Assembly: GCA_964453435.1 (NCBI GenBank)
Contig: CAYVQZ010000035.1
Location: 1 to 55,163 of the forward strand
Source of the DNA: CAYVQZ01 sp964453435
Lineage (GTDB): Bacteria > Abyssobacteria > SURF-5
Direction: 5' to 3'
Length of the DNA: 55,163 bases
The position numbers and the translations under genes were made by a program. This document shows, piece after piece, positions 41,321 through 50,863 of this stretch. The notes below the pieces were generated by a model. The model worked only from the letters and a program-made list of their open reading frames with translations. It did not search any database and was not told where the DNA came from. Position 1 is the first letter of the stretch. Each line of letters starts with the position of its first letter.

Positions 41321-42196
41321 TTATCTTTGATAGTATTTTTCAAAAAACTCGTCACACCAAAGGCAACAACTGTCGAGATGCTGGATGCGTGTTTTCGCAA
41401 ACTCCACCGATAGTCCCTGGCTGATTCCCATACATTCGGGTGCGCCGCGGTTGAGGGCTTCGAAGACGGGGTCTCCGCGGTAACGGTCGAGGATATCCAG
41501 CAATGGCTCTTCTGTCACATCCCCGAGAGAGACCAGCGTGGCGGGGCAACAGGGAAACACCTGGTTCAGCCGAATGTTAACCTCCTGCTGTGGTGTCCCG
41601 TTATCCAGGAATCCTGCAGCTCCCGACCAGATGCCGCAGAAGTTGTGAGCGGGGTCTTTTGTCCAAACGTTGTTCGCCAAAGCCCTCCCGCGCGGCCAGA
41701 TTCCGCCCAGCCACAGGTCCGGCGTTGAACCCCAAAAGGAATAAGCCGCATGCGGAATATTGCCCTCTTCGTCGGTAAAGTTCGGGAACTCAAGAAATTG
41801 AACACCGTTGCTCTCGAAAACGCGCGCGAGTTCATCCCGGGTTCGTCGGTTCCGATGAAAATCGTCCATGCTGGAAACATCAAACCTGCAGATTCGGCGG
41901 GCCAGCAGTTCGTCGACGGTTCGTTCGTTCAATAGGTCGCCGTTGGTCTGAATCATAAGCTTCGCGCCGTCACCGAATTTCTCGCACAGCATGCCCAAAG
42001 CTTTATACAGGAGCGACTCAACGACGAGCGTCTCGCCACCGCCGAGAATCACCCGGTTCACGGTTTCGGGAAGATTCCCCACGATGAGTTCGATGTCTCG
42101 TTCCGAGAGCGATTGCTCACCGGGGCCGGAACTGATGTAGCAATGAGCGCATTGCTGCGTGCAGTCGCGAGTTATGACCCAGTACACAGACTCCAT
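41321..42196 (-). CDS. Radical SAM protein with C-terminal cysteines
   Basis: 291-aa radical SAM enzyme. CxxxCxxC is at Cys12/16/19 (CTQQCAHC); GGGETLVV matches the GGE SAM-binding motif. Auxiliary cysteines occur near FPCCPATLVSLGD, in APECMG and in the final CCLWCDEFF, as in SPASM/twitch-type enzymes that bind extra clusters. SPASM enzymes often mature peptides or act as dehydrogenases. No precursor peptide gene or transporter was recognised next to it, and it is transcribed alone. Confidence 0.88.
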   Translation of the reverse strand: MESVYWVITRDCTQQCAHCYISSGPGEQSLSERDIELIVGNLPETVNRVILGGGETLVVESLLYKALGMLCEKFGDGAKLMIQTNGDLLNERTVDELLARRICRFDVSSMDDFHRNRRTRDELARVFESNGVQFLEFPNFTDEEGNIPHAAYSFWGSTPDLWLGGIWPRGRALANNVWTKDPAHNFCGIWSGAAGFLDNGTPQQEVNIRLNQVFPCCPATLVSLGDVTEEPLLDILDRYRGDPVFEALNRGAPECMGISQGLSVEFAKTRIQHLDSCCLWCDEFFEKYYQR

Positions 42197-42357
42197 TTCG
42201 GTTCCTCTTCAAGCCGGCTTATATTTCACAATAGCACTTTCTCGCCGGGATCGCTAGGAGCGGACCTGCAAACGCAAGTTTACACATAACGAAAGGATCC
42301 TGTGGGAGAATCCCGGATATCACGCGTCCTGTCACATGCCTCGTGATTTGCAGGATA

Positions 42358-42380
42358 GCTTGGCGGACTGCACCCAAAGC
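42358..42380. repeat. Half copy C of the composite repeat
   Basis: GCTTGGCGGACTGCACCCAA corresponds to the right arm of the copies at 5119 and 31956. The left half is missing. Lies in the 283-bp gap upstream of the radical SAM gene; the rest of the gap shows nothing recognisable. Confidence 0.7.
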
Positions 42381-42479
42381 GCGCACACATGAATTATCAA
42401 ACACTCGCACGTTCCGGATTCCCAGACGGATCGGAAAATCGTCGGACAGGCTCGCTGTTCCGACCGCCGAAGCGTGCGC

Positions 42480-43271
42480 TCAGCCTTCGAGCATTGTCTC
42501 AACGTCGAGCTGCCAGCCAGCGCTCATCCCTCCGTCCACCACTAGCGCGTGACCGTTGATGTAGGAGGACTCTTCCGATGCAAGAAAAACGGCAGCGCAT
42601 GCGACTTCCTCCGGTTTCCCGAATCTTCCCGCGGGATTCAGCCTGAAAAGGTAGTCCTTGACCTTCTCGGCGCCTGGCAGCGCCATGACCGCCTGCACCA
42701 TAGGTGTATCGATAAAGCCCGGACAGATGCAGTTCGCTCGTATGTTCTTACTGCCGTAGTCCATGGCCGTGTTCTTCGTCAGCAGCACCACCCCTCCCTT
42801 AGCCGCGTTATACGCTCCCAAACCACCGACGCCCATTATGCCTGCCACGGATGAGATGTTGACTATCACGCCTCCGCCATTGCCCAGCATTTTCGGAACC
42901 GAATGCTTGGTCCCCAGAAAAACGCCTCGCAGATTTATTGCAAGCAGCCGGTCCCATACCTGTTCGTCGGTGTCCGCCAGACGCCGAACAATTTCGATGC
43001 CTGCATTGTTTACCATGATATTCAGATTGCCGTACCGTTCGACCGTCTTTCCGACAAGGTCAGATACCGAGGCCGACTCCGAGACGTCGGCGTCGACAAA
43101 GAATGCCTCACCCCTGCTATTGGTAATCTGCGCGACTGTCTCTTCTCCTCCGCTCTGATTGATATCGGACACCACAACCTTGGCGCCCTCCCGAGCGAAT
43201 GCAACCGCAATCGCTTTCCCGATGCCCGATGCCGCACCCGTAATAACTGCCACCTTGTCCGCCAATCTCAT
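42480..43271 (-). CDS. SDR-family oxidoreductase (FabG-like)
   Basis: 263-aa short-chain dehydrogenase: cofactor site GAASGIGKAIAVAF at residues 12-25, NNAG motif, catalytic Ser in INISSVAG and YxxxK in YNAAKGG. An Asp ending beta2 (VVVSDIN) points to NAD(H). Probably a 3-hydroxyacyl-CoA dehydrogenase or alcohol dehydrogenase in the acyl-CoA operon at 42480-47018. A small ORF (43304) and the ligase are upstream in the same direction. Confidence 0.9.
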   Translation of the reverse strand: MRLADKVAVITGAASGIGKAIAVAFAREGAKVVVSDINQSGGEETVAQITNSRGEAFFVDADVSESASVSDLVGKTVERYGNLNIMVNNAGIEIVRRLADTDEQVWDRLLAINLRGVFLGTKHSVPKMLGNGGGVIVNISSVAGIMGVGGLGAYNAAKGGVVLLTKNTAMDYGSKNIRANCICPGFIDTPMVQAVMALPGAEKVKDYLFRLNPAGRFGKPEEVACAAVFLASEESSYINGHALVVDGGMSAGWQLDVETMLEG

Positions 43272-43303
43272 AACAGACTCCTTCCGTGAGAAGATAGACC
43301 TTT

Positions 43304-43540
43304 TTAAAACTGTCGTCGCAGCAATGCCGTCGAATTTTCATCATCAATGATTTCCTGCACACGATTGTACACGTCATCAAACAACTCGCCTGAATTGACG
43401 AAGTAGTGCACGAACCCTTCAACGTGTGACCGGCGGATACCGCCCGCTAATTGCAGGAGTTCAACATGGACGAATGCCTCCTCCCCTGCCAGCGGGTTGA
43501 ATTTTTTCGAATCTACCGCCACATCGAAGTATCGAGGCAT
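43304..43540 (-). CDS. Small ORF in acyl-CoA operon
   Basis: 78-aa ORF filling the 300-bp gap between the ligase stop (43572) and SDR start (43271), same strand. Sequence is compact (LQLAGGIRRSHVEGFVHYFVNSGELFDDVYNRVQEIID) with amphipathic helices. No ribosome site is evident and I recognise no family. It may be a real small protein or chance. Confidence 0.35.
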   Translation of the reverse strand: MPRYFDVAVDSKKFNPLAGEEAFVHVELLQLAGGIRRSHVEGFVHYFVNSGELFDDVYNRVQEIIDDENSTALLRRQF

Positions 43541-43571
43541 CGTTGCAATCTGCCAAATACTTTTCGGACGG

Positions 43572-45137
43572 TTACACGCTTCGCCCCTTGTCTTTCCAGT
43601 ATTTCTCGCGCAGCGCGCGCTTCAGGACTTTCCCGCTTGGGTTGCGGGGCAGCGACTCGACGAACTCGATGCTTTTCGGCTTCTTGTAACTTGCGAGATA
43701 GGCTTTGCAGTGCTCGATCAGTTCGCTCTCCGTGCAATCGGCTCCGGGTTTCAGCGCCACGAGCGCCCTCACGCTTTCGCCCCATTGCTCGTCGGGCACA
43801 CCGATGACCGCCGCCTCCAGCACGGCAGGGTGCGCGAACAAAACGTCTTCAATCTCGCGGGGGTAAATGTTCAGGCCCCCGCTGATTATCATGTCTTTCT
43901 TACGGTCGACGATGTATATGAAGCCTTCTTCATCCACGGTCGCAAGGTCTCCCGTGTAGAGGCGACCGTTTCTTAAAACCTTCGCCGTTTCCTCCGGCAT
44001 GTTCCAATAGCCTGTCATCACGGTATCGCCCTTGACCGTTAATTCGCCGACCTCTTTCGGTTTGATGTCGTTGCCGTTCTCATCAAGAACACGCACCTCG
44101 AGCTCGGGAAGCCCCTTCCCGCACGAAGCCAGGCGACGCGTCTCCTGTTCGGACCCCTCGACGACATGTTCCGATTCCGGCAGCAGCGTCACGAGCCCTC
44201 CCTCGGCGCAGCCGAAATCTTGCGTGAAAATCGGTCCCATCTTCTGCATCGCCTTCTTCATCAATTCGGGCGGCATCGGCGATGCGCCGTACGTAATGCG
44301 CTTGAGGCTCGAGAGGTCGAACGCGTCGAAATCGGGACAGTTCACAATGAAGTTTATCATCACGGGAACGAGATGCACATCCGTGATTCGGTCGGATTGA
44401 ATCGTCTCCAACACCTCGACCGGGTTGAAATGGCGCAAAATGACCGTCGTGCTTCCCATGCACGAACAAATGGTGTCCCATCCGCCCCCGCTCAGCGCAT
44501 AGAACGGAGTCACCACGAGCGACCGCGTTTCCTCATCAATCTCGAAGTTGCTGACCGCCAGGTCCACAAGCGCTGTAACGCTCCGATGCGTATGCATCGC
44601 CCCTTTCGGCAGGCCCGTCGTGCCGCTGGTGTACAGCAGCCACAGCAGGTCGTCGGCCGACGGAAGAGGTTCCTTGCGCTCGGGGTCGCTCGCTTGCAGA
44701 AGCCGTTCATAATCGTGAAAACCTTCCGCATCCGTGTCTGTGCCGACAAAATGTCTGATGGTTTTCAGTTCATCGCGTATTGAACCGATCAGCAGCGAGT
44801 ATTCGTCGGAAGCCACCAACGCCGTTGAGTCGGAATCGTTCAGGATGTAAGCGATTTCCCGGGGGGCAAGCCGATAGTTCACGGGAACGAGCATATACCC
44901 GCCGAGCGCCGCCGCCCAGAAGACCTCCCGATATTGATGGCAGTTCATCGAAAGCATTGCAACCCGCTCGCCCTTTTGGATTCCGAGACTATCGAGCGCA
45001 TTGACGAGCCGGCAAACCCTCTCGAAAAGTTCCCGAAACGTAAACGTGTGTTGTTCGAACTTGACAGCGAGCTTGTCCGGGTGGGCCTCAACCACATCAA
45101 TCAATCTTTGGGCTACAAGCGTTCTGTTTCTGTTCAT
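43572..45137 (-). CDS. Acyl-CoA synthetase (AMP-forming)
   Basis: 521-aa adenylate-forming ligase activating a carboxylic acid as acyl-AMP then acyl-CoA. P-loop LLYTSGTTGLPKGAM, A5-A8 motifs (YGASPMPPEL, TGYWNMPEET, YTGDLATVDEEGFIYIVDRKKDMIISGGLNIYPREIE) and the catalytic lysine in PRNPSGKVLKRAL are all present. Substrate length unknown. Starts 29 bp after the NMO-like gene stop; provides CoA thioesters for the neighbouring crotonase and SDR. Confidence 0.93.
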   Translation of the reverse strand: MNRNRTLVAQRLIDVVEAHPDKLAVKFEQHTFTFRELFERVCRLVNALDSLGIQKGERVAMLSMNCHQYREVFWAAALGGYMLVPVNYRLAPREIAYILNDSDSTALVASDEYSLLIGSIRDELKTIRHFVGTDTDAEGFHDYERLLQASDPERKEPLPSADDLLWLLYTSGTTGLPKGAMHTHRSVTALVDLAVSNFEIDEETRSLVVTPFYALSGGGWDTICSCMGSTTVILRHFNPVEVLETIQSDRITDVHLVPVMINFIVNCPDFDAFDLSSLKRITYGASPMPPELMKKAMQKMGPIFTQDFGCAEGGLVTLLPESEHVVEGSEQETRRLASCGKGLPELEVRVLDENGNDIKPKEVGELTVKGDTVMTGYWNMPEETAKVLRNGRLYTGDLATVDEEGFIYIVDRKKDMIISGGLNIYPREIEDVLFAHPAVLEAAVIGVPDEQWGESVRALVALKPGADCTESELIEHCKAYLASYKKPKSIEFVESLPRNPSGKVLKRALREKYWKDKGRSV

Positions 45138-45166
45138 CCAGGCACAACCTCCTTACGGCGAACCCG

Positions 45167-46177
45167 TTACCACGAACCGACACCCATTCTCCGGAGAACC
45201 GATTCCGCTTCGTCCATGACCTCGTTCACGATGTCGGCGGCGCTTTTCACCTCATGAATCAACGCCGATGACTGGCCGGCGGCGCATGAGCCAACTTCGA
45301 TTCTTCCGTGTAACCGTGACGCCTCGTACACATTCTCTCCAATGTACTCGCTGATTTTCTGAATCTGTATCGGAAAAGGCTCTATCTCCGTTTCGCGCTT
45401 CTCCCATTCCGAAGTCGTTTTGTTCTTGATCACCCTGCATGGTTTTCCCGTAAAACAGCGCGTGCGTATGGTCCCCTCGTCGTCGATCTCGGCGATCTTA
45501 TTCTTGTAGCTTGCGTGCGCAAAGGCTTCCTTGCTCGCGACAAAGCGGGTCCCAAGCCAGATTCCGACCGCCCCCAAAGCAAGCGCCGCCACCAGACCTC
45601 TTCCGTCCGCGATGCCGCCCGCGGCCATCACGGGCTGCTCGACGCAATCGACAACCGCAGGGACAAGCGTGAGCGTGCCCACCCGCCCGGTGTGACCGCC
45701 TCCGTCATAGCCCTGGGCCACGACCACGTCCACACTCCCTTGCGCCACGCGTTTGGCGTTTTTCGTGTTCCCGACGAGTGCGATAACCTTCATCCCACGT
45801 TCATGCGCCTCAGGAACGACCGGCGCAGGATTGCCTAATCCGGAGGCGAGTATCGGAACCTGTTCTTCAAACACGATGTCAATCTGCTTTCGAACCTCGT
45901 CCGTAAACTCCTCGATTCTTGGGTCGGCGGATGGTCTTCCGTATGTGGCGAAAAGTATATCCACCCCGAACGGCTTGTCGGTCGCGTCCTTGACTTTGCG
46001 TATCTCCTCGCGAAGCTGCTCAAGCGTGAGGAATGCGGCGCCGATGACTCCCAGTCCGCCCGCCTTCGACACTGCGGCCGCCAGCTCGGACCTGGCCACG
46101 AATCCCATGCCCGCCTGGACTATCGGTTTTTCTATTCCCAAAAGCTCGCAAAGCGGCGTTTTCAGCGCTGGATGCAT
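45167..46177 (-). CDS. Nitronate monooxygenase-like FMN protein
   Basis: 336-aa FMN-dependent TIM barrel of the 2-nitropropane dioxygenase/nitronate monooxygenase family (enoyl-ACP reductase FabK belongs to the same fold). Motifs: VQAGMGFVARSELAAAVSKAGGLGVIGAAF, VVAQGYDGGGHTGRVGTLTLVPAVV and MAAGGIADGRG. FabK-like enoyl reductase activity is a real alternative given the acyl-CoA context. ATG 46177 has GGAGG six bases upstream; a TTG two codons earlier is less likely. Confidence 0.88.
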   Translation of the reverse strand: MHPALKTPLCELLGIEKPIVQAGMGFVARSELAAAVSKAGGLGVIGAAFLTLEQLREEIRKVKDATDKPFGVDILFATYGRPSADPRIEEFTDEVRKQIDIVFEEQVPILASGLGNPAPVVPEAHERGMKVIALVGNTKNAKRVAQGSVDVVVAQGYDGGGHTGRVGTLTLVPAVVDCVEQPVMAAGGIADGRGLVAALALGAVGIWLGTRFVASKEAFAHASYKNKIAEIDDEGTIRTRCFTGKPCRVIKNKTTSEWEKRETEIEPFPIQIQKISEYIGENVYEASRLHGRIEVGSCAAGQSSALIHEVKSAADIVNEVMDEAESVLRRMGVGSW

Positions 46178-46226
46178 CTTCAACCTCCCTCACGAAAAGT
46201 CGGACCTCGCGGCCCCTGTTCACGCT

Positions 46227-47018
46227 TCATTTTCCCTTGAACACCGGTTTTCGCCTCTGCACGAACGCCGTCAGGCCCTCCACCACGTCCTCGCTTGCAA
46301 GGCATTTCCCCATGTGTTCGCGCAGGTCATCGTATGAAATGTTTCGCTCATACTCGAAGCAGCGGCTGAGCGTCTTTTTCATACCCTCGAGCGACAGCGG
46401 CGCGTTTCCCGCTATCTCCTCGGCAATCGCCCCGACCCTGCTTTCCAGTTCCGCCAAGGGAACCACTTCGTTCACCATGCCTGTTGCCTTCGCCTCCGCC
46501 GCGCTTATGAGTCTGCCCGTGTAAAGCAGGTCGCGCGCATTGGTCACGCCCGCCGCGTTTACCAGTCGTTGAGCCAGCCGGAACGGAACCATGAGACCGA
46601 TTTTTGCAAGCGGCATTCCGAAACGAGCGGTGTCCGCCGCGATAATCATGTCGCAGTGAAGCGCCAGCTCACAGCCACCCGCGATCGCATATCCGTTCAC
46701 CATCGCAATCACCGGATAACGAAATTCGGTAATGCTGTGCATGGCTTCCTCGATGCCGACCTGTTCCCACGCTTCCGGGTCTGTAATCGACCTGCCCGAC
46801 GACACCAGTTCGGCCAGGTCTATGCCCGAGGAAAAAGCCCTTTCGCCCGCTCCTTTGATAATCACGACACGAATGTGGTCCTTATTGTTTAGCTCGCGCA
46901 TGACCCCCGTGAACTCCTTCCACATGTCAAGTGTGAACGAGTTCCGCTTGTCCGGTCGATTGATGGTTATCTTGCAGCGGCAATCCTGCTCCTCGATCAG
47001 GAAATTCTCACTCGCCAT
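46227..47018 (-). CDS. Enoyl-CoA hydratase/isomerase family (crotonase)
   Basis: 263-aa crotonase. AFSSGIDLAELVS and VNGYAIAGGCELALHC are present (Glu144-equivalent in GGCE). The Glu164-equivalent is replaced by Leu (MPLAKIGLM), so a hydratase reaction is uncertain. First gene of the acyl-CoA operon; the NMO-like gene follows after about 50 bp. Confidence 0.9.
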   Translation of the reverse strand: MASENFLIEEQDCRCKITINRPDKRNSFTLDMWKEFTGVMRELNNKDHIRVVIIKGAGERAFSSGIDLAELVSSGRSITDPEAWEQVGIEEAMHSITEFRYPVIAMVNGYAIAGGCELALHCDMIIAADTARFGMPLAKIGLMVPFRLAQRLVNAAGVTNARDLLYTGRLISAAEAKATGMVNEVVPLAELESRVGAIAEEIAGNAPLSLEGMKKTLSRCFEYERNISYDDLREHMGKCLASEDVVEGLTAFVQRRKPVFKGK

Positions 47019-47368
47019 AGAACTCTCCCCCGTAAATCCCCAACGTGGTAAATGATTCCAGCGTGACGGCGATTACTTTATCATAGCGCCCAGCGGCAAA
47101 CAAGCAGCCGGAACCCACCTGTCCGACAAAAATTTCCCGCGTCGCAGCAACGAACCATTTCGTTCACTGTGAATGTGTCCCGCGGCTGCCTGTTCCGCCG
47201 AAAAGCCGAAGCCCTGATTCCAGGGACATGGATTTATGGGCACACGGCCATGCTCCGAGTGATTCCGTGTCCCCGGAATTAGCCCTGGTGAATTGCGAGG
47301 CCCCCCTGATGCTGAAAATGTCCCTTGGGATATGGTAAAATTCAATGCGCGCGACAGGAGCGACCGGT
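47019..47368. other. Intergenic region with tail repeat
   Basis: 350 bp between the divergent crotonase and GTPase genes. A GTGAATGTGTCC motif occurs near 47170, and the tail repeat below ends at 47281. No promoter stood out clearly. Confidence 0.5.
47249..47281. repeat. GATYCCGTGTCCCCGGAATT tail repeat, copy G
   Basis: CATGCTCCGAGT then GATTCCGTGTCCCCGGAATT, close to the copy at 35809-35841 (CACGCTCCGCGT and GATCCCGTG...). Confidence 0.85.
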
Positions 47369-48355
47369 ATGCCTGCAAACCTTACTCCGGAATATATCGA
47401 AGCCGAAAGAGCGTACAAACAGGCAAAAGAGCCCGCTCAGAAGATGGCCTGCCTCGAACGCATGCTGAGCACCATTCCCAAACACAAGGGCACCGAAAAG
47501 ATGCAGGCCGACATCAAGCGCCGAATCGCTCAACTCAAGAACCGGATGGAAGAGGAGCGCGCGCGGAAGCGGGGCGGCCCATCGCTTGTCGTGAAACGCG
47601 AAGGCGCGGGCAAGGTCGTGCTGGTCGGTCCGCCCAACACCGGCAAATCGCAGCTCATTTGTTCACTCACGAACGCGACCCCGGAGGTGGCGCCGTATCC
47701 GTTCTCCACCCGCTTGCCGGTCCCCGCAATGATGCCGCACGAGGACATCTTGATCCAACTGGTTGAACTCCCCGCCGTATCGAGGGAGCATTTTGACCCC
47801 GTAACGGGTGACAATGTGCGCAATGCCGACTTGGTTGTCCTTGTCGTCGACCTTTCCTCGCATGACCCTCTCGAACAGGTCGCCACAACTCTGGAACTGT
47901 TCGAACGGATAAAAATAAAGCTCTCGAGCGCCGCCGCCACCGACCTCGAATTCGGCTGGACCGCAAAAAAGGCGATAATACTCGCAAACAAGAGCGACAC
48001 CGATGAGGATGGCGTTATCCTTTCCCTCATGCGGGAACTATGGGACGGAGACATCCCGATTTTCGCCGCTTCCGCTCTCAAAGGGCAAAATTTGGAAGAC
48101 TTGCGCAAGGAGATTTTTCGACGCCTGGACATTATTCGGGTCTACTCCAAGGCGCCGGGCAAGTCCATTTCGAAGGACACGCCGTTCACTCTGAAAAGAG
48201 GGAGCACGCTGATGGATTTCGCGGCAACCGTTCACAAGGATTTTGCCGAAAAATTGAAGCAGGGGAAGGTGTGGGGGAGCAGCGCCTTCGACGGGCAAAG
48301 CGTGTCGGCTGATTACGTGTTGTCAGACGGTGATGTGGTGGAGTTACATCTCTGA
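47369..48355 (+). CDS. TGS-domain GTPase (DRG/Obg-like)
   Basis: 328-aa GTPase. N-terminal helical hairpin (EYIEAERAYKQAKEPAQKMACLERML, 8-33) as in DRG proteins; G1 GPPNTGKSQ; G3-like VELPAVS; G4 NKSD; G5 SALKG. The C-terminal TGS domain begins FTLKRGSTLMDFAATVHKDFA and ends in DVVELHL. The G3 aspartate-glycine is lost (ELPAV instead of DTPG), unusual but seen in some DRG-type clades. Likely ribosome/tRNA-associated. Start 47369 follows GGAG; the frame is open to 47345. Confidence 0.88.
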   Translation: MPANLTPEYIEAERAYKQAKEPAQKMACLERMLSTIPKHKGTEKMQADIKRRIAQLKNRMEEERARKRGGPSLVVKREGAGKVVLVGPPNTGKSQLICSLTNATPEVAPYPFSTRLPVPAMMPHEDILIQLVELPAVSREHFDPVTGDNVRNADLVVLVVDLSSHDPLEQVATTLELFERIKIKLSSAAATDLEFGWTAKKAIILANKSDTDEDGVILSLMRELWDGDIPIFAASALKGQNLEDLRKEIFRRLDIIRVYSKAPGKSISKDTPFTLKRGSTLMDFAATVHKDFAEKLKQGKVWGSSAFDGQSVSADYVLSDGDVVELHL

Positions 48356-48378
48356 ACCGGATGACCGCTCTTATGCGC

Positions 48379-50637
48379 TCAGGCGGACGCCTTCGATGAG
48401 GGCGGTGGCGGTGTCGCCCTCAGCGGAAGCTCGATCACGAATTTTGCGCCCGTTTGATAGCTCTGATCGAGGTATATTCTCCCGCCATGCTCCCTGACGA
48501 TACCATAGCTGAGGCTCATCCCGAGTCCCGTTCCTTTACCAACTTCTTTCGTGGTGAAAAAAGGATCGAATATCTTCTCTTGAATCGATGCGGGAACCCC
48601 GGGGCCGTCGTCCAAAAACTCGATTACGACCCGATTTCTCCTCTTATAGGTCCTGACCACCAGTGTGCCCCCGCCATGCGCCTCATACATTGCGTCATAG
48701 GCATTATTGATAACGTTCAGAAACACCTGCTGGAGTTGGTGGCCGTCGGCGTATATCGGAGGAAGCCCCTCCCCGTAGTCGCGCACTATCCGCATGTTGT
48801 GCACCAGCAGGTGGTGCTCTCGCAGCGCCAGCGTTTTTTCCAGCACTTCATTGAGAGGCACCTCATGCTTTTCCGGCTTTTTCTTCCGTGCAAATGCAAG
48901 AAGATTTTCCACGATTCGCTTGCTCCGGGTCGCCGACTCGAATATCTTTTGCGCCATCTGCCGGTGTTTCTCCGAGAGCGCCTTTTCCGTGCTTAACAAT
49001 TGCGAATATCCCATGACGGCAGTAAGCGGATTGTTCAACTCATGCGCAACACCGGAAACCAGTTCCCCCACCGACGCAAGTTTTTTCGACTGAACCAACT
49101 CCTCATGCATTCGTTTCTGCTCCGTCACGTCCTGGCCAACCACAATAATCATCGAGTTTCCCGACGCGAGTCCCGCGGCCGCGGCGCTCCAGTTTACGGT
49201 CAGCAACCTGCCGTCCTTCGTCCGTATCGGCGCCTCGATGTCGTGGACGGGGCGCTCCTCGGTCACATTCTTGATTTGTTGAGACGCCGCCTCGCGGTGT
49301 TCCTCCGGCACCAACAGTTCGAGCGGGTCCTTCCCCAGCGCCTCCTGCTTGCTGAAACCGCTCACCTCCTCAAAACATCGATTGAAGATGACGAGCTTCC
49401 CCTTCTCGTTCGCAGCGCCTATGAGCGCGTTTGCATGTTCTATAAGCCGGTCAATGAACTGCTTTTCGCGCTTCAGTTCGTTCTCGAGATGTCTTCGTGC
49501 CGTGACATCCTTCGCAAAACAGGAAACTCCGACAACCGCCCCCGCAGCATTTCTGATGGGCGAATATGTGAGGAGAGCGGCGACCCACGCGCCATCCGAC
49601 AGGTGATGCTCTATCTCGCGGTCCCGAATTGTCTCCCCGCTCGCCACCCGCTGCAACAAGGCCGGAAACTCCTGTTCGCACGAGCGCAGTATGAAGTCGA
49701 AGGGCTTCCCCGTCGCTTCCATTTCCGCAAGGTGAAACATCGATTCGGCGGCCTTATTCCACGAGACTATGCGCCCCTCCATGTCGAGTGTGATAATCGA
49801 GTCGCCTGCGTTTTCAATGATGTTTGACAGGTGGTCTCGCGCCTCTCGCAGCTTCCGCTCGAGCCGCACCTGCTCCGTTATGTCCTGTGCTATCACGAGA
49901 GAGCCCGCATACTCTCCGTCTTCCCGAAGGCTCTTTGCTTTAATATGAACCTGGCGCAATTCTCCGTCCGCGTTCTTCACTCGCAGGTCAAACTCGTGCC
50001 TTTTCACGCCCCTCTTGCCTTCATCGATTTTGCTCAACACGACCGACACGTCCTCCGGGTGAACCAACGGAGCAAATGACTTCATAACCCATTCGTCCGC
50101 CCTGTAACCCGTTGTCCGCAAAGTCTCATTGTTCGCATAAACAAATTGGCCGTTCCGGTCCAACTGGAATATCATTACCGGAGCGGTGTCCAAAAAATAC
50201 TGGAGACGCTCCCTGGTCAAGCTCAGTTCCCGCTCCATATCTTTCATGCGGGTAATGTCAACGACGACCGTCTCAATCGCCGGCTTGCTCTCATAGCGAA
50301 TCAGGGACGAAAATGTAAGGCCCGTGATAATCTCGCCCGATTTTCTTACAAATTTCAGTTCCCGGGGGCCCTCCACGCGTTTACCTTCCAACAGGGTCTT
50401 TATGTTTTCGGCAACCGACTCTCTGTCATCCTCGTGGATAAGGTTGATGAGATCGAAGTCCTCCTGCTCGGCCTCCTCGCGAGTGTACCCGGAAATCGAG
50501 TAAAAGCAGGCGTTTGCGAATTTCAGGCGTAAATCCTGAAAAATCACCACCGGACTCAGGAGGTTTTCAACCAGCGTTCTGTATCGCTCCTCCGACTCCT
50601 CCAGCCGCCGAATGAGCTTTTCTTCTTTTTCCGGCAC
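48379..50637 (-). CDS. Multi-PAS sensor histidine kinase
   Basis: 752-aa cytosolic sensor kinase. About four PAS domains in tandem (around 10-130, 140-260, 265-385, 390-505). A HisKA dimerisation domain with the phospho-His in GELVSGVAHELNNPLTAV (about 530-548) and a HATPase domain follow (NVINNAYDAM, FLDDGPGVPASIQEKIFDPFF, GTGLGMSLSYGIV). No transmembrane segment, and no receiver or regulator gene nearby. GTG start at 50637 after GAGGGGG. Confidence 0.94.
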   Translation of the reverse strand: MPEKEEKLIRRLEESEERYRTLVENLLSPVVIFQDLRLKFANACFYSISGYTREEAEQEDFDLINLIHEDDRESVAENIKTLLEGKRVEGPRELKFVRKSGEIITGLTFSSLIRYESKPAIETVVVDITRMKDMERELSLTRERLQYFLDTAPVMIFQLDRNGQFVYANNETLRTTGYRADEWVMKSFAPLVHPEDVSVVLSKIDEGKRGVKRHEFDLRVKNADGELRQVHIKAKSLREDGEYAGSLVIAQDITEQVRLERKLREARDHLSNIIENAGDSIITLDMEGRIVSWNKAAESMFHLAEMEATGKPFDFILRSCEQEFPALLQRVASGETIRDREIEHHLSDGAWVAALLTYSPIRNAAGAVVGVSCFAKDVTARRHLENELKREKQFIDRLIEHANALIGAANEKGKLVIFNRCFEEVSGFSKQEALGKDPLELLVPEEHREAASQQIKNVTEERPVHDIEAPIRTKDGRLLTVNWSAAAAGLASGNSMIIVVGQDVTEQKRMHEELVQSKKLASVGELVSGVAHELNNPLTAVMGYSQLLSTEKALSEKHRQMAQKIFESATRSKRIVENLLAFARKKKPEKHEVPLNEVLEKTLALREHHLLVHNMRIVRDYGEGLPPIYADGHQLQQVFLNVINNAYDAMYEAHGGGTLVVRTYKRRNRVVIEFLDDGPGVPASIQEKIFDPFFTTKEVGKGTGLGMSLSYGIVREHGGRIYLDQSYQTGAKFVIELPLRATPPPPSSKASA

Positions 50638-50863
50638 GAATCGTTACCCCCTCGATTTTTCACCCCCGGCTCTCGCGGGCACACACATTCCGAAATTCTC
50701 TTGGCAAATAGTATGCCAGCGGTTAAATTTTCGTGAGCCACGGCGCGAAAAAGCCCATATGAAGAGATGTCGTCTGTGGCGTTCGTCTCCGCAAATCCGT
50801 CCAGTCCGGGCGTGGTCCGATTGCGGGGACGTTGGTTTCTGCGCGAAAGGTCCGGCGGGACAC

